Assembly (NCBI GenBank): GCA_030045295.1
Contig: JASIGD010000153.1
Coordinates: 1-5,790, forward strand
Source: Streptosporangiaceae bacterium
Lineage (GTDB): Bacteria > Actinomycetota > Actinomycetes > Streptosporangiales > Streptosporangiaceae
Reading direction: 5' to 3'
Length of the DNA stretch: 5,790 bases
Positions within the stretch are counted from its first letter, which is position 1. Each line of letters starts with the position of its first letter. Below are positions 4,690-5,790 of the stretch, piece after piece. Made by a program: the position numbers and the translations under genes. The notes under the pieces were generated by a model. It was given only the letters and a program-made list of their open reading frames with translations. It was not told the DNA's origin and searched no databases.

Positions 4690-4986
4690 ATCCGCAACGG
4701 CCCGACGCCAGGGCGGTACACGTTTCGAGTTGACTACGCCCGGCGGCCGCTCCCTCGATCCAGTGGCCACGAGGAAGACGGGCAGACTGAGCACAGCCGT
4801 AGCAGGCCCATGTAGTTGGCCCCTTTCCTGGAAGCAAGGCAGTGGTCGAGAATGAGCCATGAAACCAACCGGCCAGGGCATGATGTCGGTGCTGCTGGCC
4901 GCCCCCATGACACCGGAGTGCATCGCGGGCGGCCGAGGCGTCTTGGCATCAAGCGCTAAACCATCGGGTGTCAGAAGCACCCGCTA
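4690..4986. other. Upstream region of the YihY-like gene, no clear gene
   Basis: No frame on either strand shows protein-family features. A 42-codon frame from ATG 4859 to TAG 4985-4987 ends by overlapping the first base of the GTG of the next gene (TAGTGATG). It lacks a ribosome binding site, and its second half loses the GC-rich third-position bias. TTGGCA at 4943-4948 is -35-like, but no -10 follows at proper spacing. Confidence 0.35.
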
Positions 4987-4989
4987 GTG

Positions 4990-5790
4990 ATGGGCGAGAA
5001 GCCATACCAGGCGGTACATCGCGCGGTGCTCAGGGGCGCCGAGCGGGTCTGGCACGACCTGCGGTTCAAGGACCTGTACCGGAACGGCGAGGAGTTCGAG
5101 CTCATGAACCGGGCCCTGGGCTTCGCCGCCCTGGCCATCCTCACCGTGATCCCGCTGCTCATCGTCGTCGCCGCCGCCGACCCGACGCCGGAGCGCGGCC
5201 TTGCCGTGTGGGTGATCGACGGCATGGGCCTGACCGGCTCCTCCGCCGGCGCCGTGGCACGGGTCTTCTCGGCGCCGGGCCGGGTGCTGGGCACGACCAG
5301 CGTGTTCGGTGTCCTGCTAGTGGGCGTCTTCGGGGTGTCGTTCGCGGGCACCGTGCAGGCCGGGTTCGAGAGGATCTGGGGCCTTCCCGCCGGGCCGTGG
5401 CACAAGGTCTGGCGTCAGGTGGTGTGGCTGACCGCCCTCACCGCCTACATCTTCGGGGAGGCCACGGTCGGCACGATGACGCACGGCGGGCTGGCCGCGA
5501 CGGGGGCGGTGGCGGTGGTGCCCGGCCTCATCTTCTTCTGGTGGGGACTGCGCTTCCTGCTCGGCGGGCGGGTGAGCTACCTGGCGGCGATGCCGGGTGC
5601 GGTGGCGACGATCATGGGCCTGGGTGGCCTGCGGGTCTTCTCCGGCTTGGTCTTCGAGCCGCTCGTCGCCAGCAACGCGGTCAGCTACGGCGCGCTGGGC
5701 ACCGTCTTGATCATGCAGTCCTGGCTGATCGGCGTCGGCTGGGTCATCTATGGCGGCCAGTTGTCCGGGCGCTGGCTTTACGACGGCTGG
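4990..5790 (+). CDS. YihY/BrkB-family inner-membrane protein (partial, 3' end outside)
   Basis: Frame open from ATG 4990 to the window end gives 267 residues with no stop. An in-frame TAA at 4957-4959 bounds it on the left, and GTG 4987 directly before the ATG is an alternative start. A weak AGAAG (4973-4977) is the only ribosome-site candidate. After a charged amphipathic N-terminus (about 1-40) come membrane segments near 43-62, 101-120, 143-160, 172-192, 198-217 and 235-255. The segment RALGFAALAILTVIPLLIVV and the later FERIWGLP are characteristic of YihY/BrkB proteins, once misannotated as ribonuclease BN. The molecular role of the family is not settled; it may be a transporter or envelope factor. 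Third-position GC is close to 100 percent, in sharp contrast to the DNA upstream. The family usually has about 280-400 residues, so most of the membrane domain is present. Confidence 0.8.
   Translation, partial: MGEKPYQAVHRAVLRGAERVWHDLRFKDLYRNGEEFELMNRALGFAALAILTVIPLLIVVAAADPTPERGLAVWVIDGMGLTGSSAGAVARVFSAPGRVLGTTSVFGVLLVGVFGVSFAGTVQAGFERIWGLPAGPWHKVWRQVVWLTALTAYIFGEATVGTMTHGGLAATGAVAVVPGLIFFWWGLRFLLGGRVSYLAAMPGAVATIMGLGGLRVFSGLVFEPLVASNAVSYGALGTVLIMQSWLIGVGWVIYGGQLSGRWLYDGW

Noticed and set aside
4612..4980. A 122-codon minus-strand frame ending near the TACCGC hairpin
   Set aside because: No ribosome site, no motif, weak third-position GC bias. A short stretch looks ordered but not enough to call a gene.
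1..5790. CRISPR array or transposon with terminal repeats
   Set aside because: No regularly spaced repeats of 25-40 bases, no transposase-like frame and no long terminal inverted repeats were seen.

Overview
The window is a piece of a high-GC actinobacterial chromosome. Coding stretches are very GC-rich (for example 48 of 60 bases at 5221-5280). GTG starts are used, promoters look leaderless, and the order at the left edge (Gly-rich protein tail, YqeY-type protein, metallophosphoesterase) resembles the penicillin-binding-protein neighbourhood of actinomycetes (Mycobacterium tuberculosis whiB4-ponA2-Rv3683 is the best-known version). A Streptomyces/Streptosporangium-like organism is likely; the species cannot be told.

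Left part (1-1557), housekeeping: the last 22 codons of a glycine-rich protein, probably a class A penicillin-binding protein, run rightwards. A YqeY/GatB-like gene (minus, 122-577) and a membrane-anchored metallophosphoesterase (plus, 652-1557) are divergent, with 74 bases between their starts.

Second part (1558-2382): a GC-rich hairpin, a promoter-like -10 and a complete tRNA-Pro(CGG) at 1669-1742, then a clear intrinsic terminator. After these come a possible 32-residue single-pass membrane peptide (1888-1986), an array of TGCC motifs at 10-11 bp spacing, and a tRNA T-arm-like scrap. The array and the scrap could be a decayed integration site, but no integrase is present.

Third part (2383-3630, minus): a 415-residue polytopic membrane protein of the type that forms the N-terminal sensor half of some actinobacterial histidine kinases, here without a kinase domain. 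Its GTG start sits 7 bases after a -10-like hexamer, and a perfect 13-bp palindrome lies in the -35 region.

Fourth part (3631-4986): about 1.36 kb with no convincing gene and lower GC (32 of 60 bases at 4081-4140). It holds the most striking feature of the window: seven DnaA-box-like 9-mers in 157 bp (3992-4148), organised by direct and inverted repeats, with no dnaA or dnaN nearby. This looks like an ectopic DnaA-binding cluster (titration locus, accessory origin, or relic of a replicon). Further right, a perfect palindrome containing TTGACA is followed by two hairpins.

Right edge (4990-5790): a YihY/BrkB-family membrane protein starts and runs off the window.

The left genes point to cell-envelope and housekeeping roles. 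I see no metabolic operon linking the parts. The unusual content lies in the non-coding DNA.
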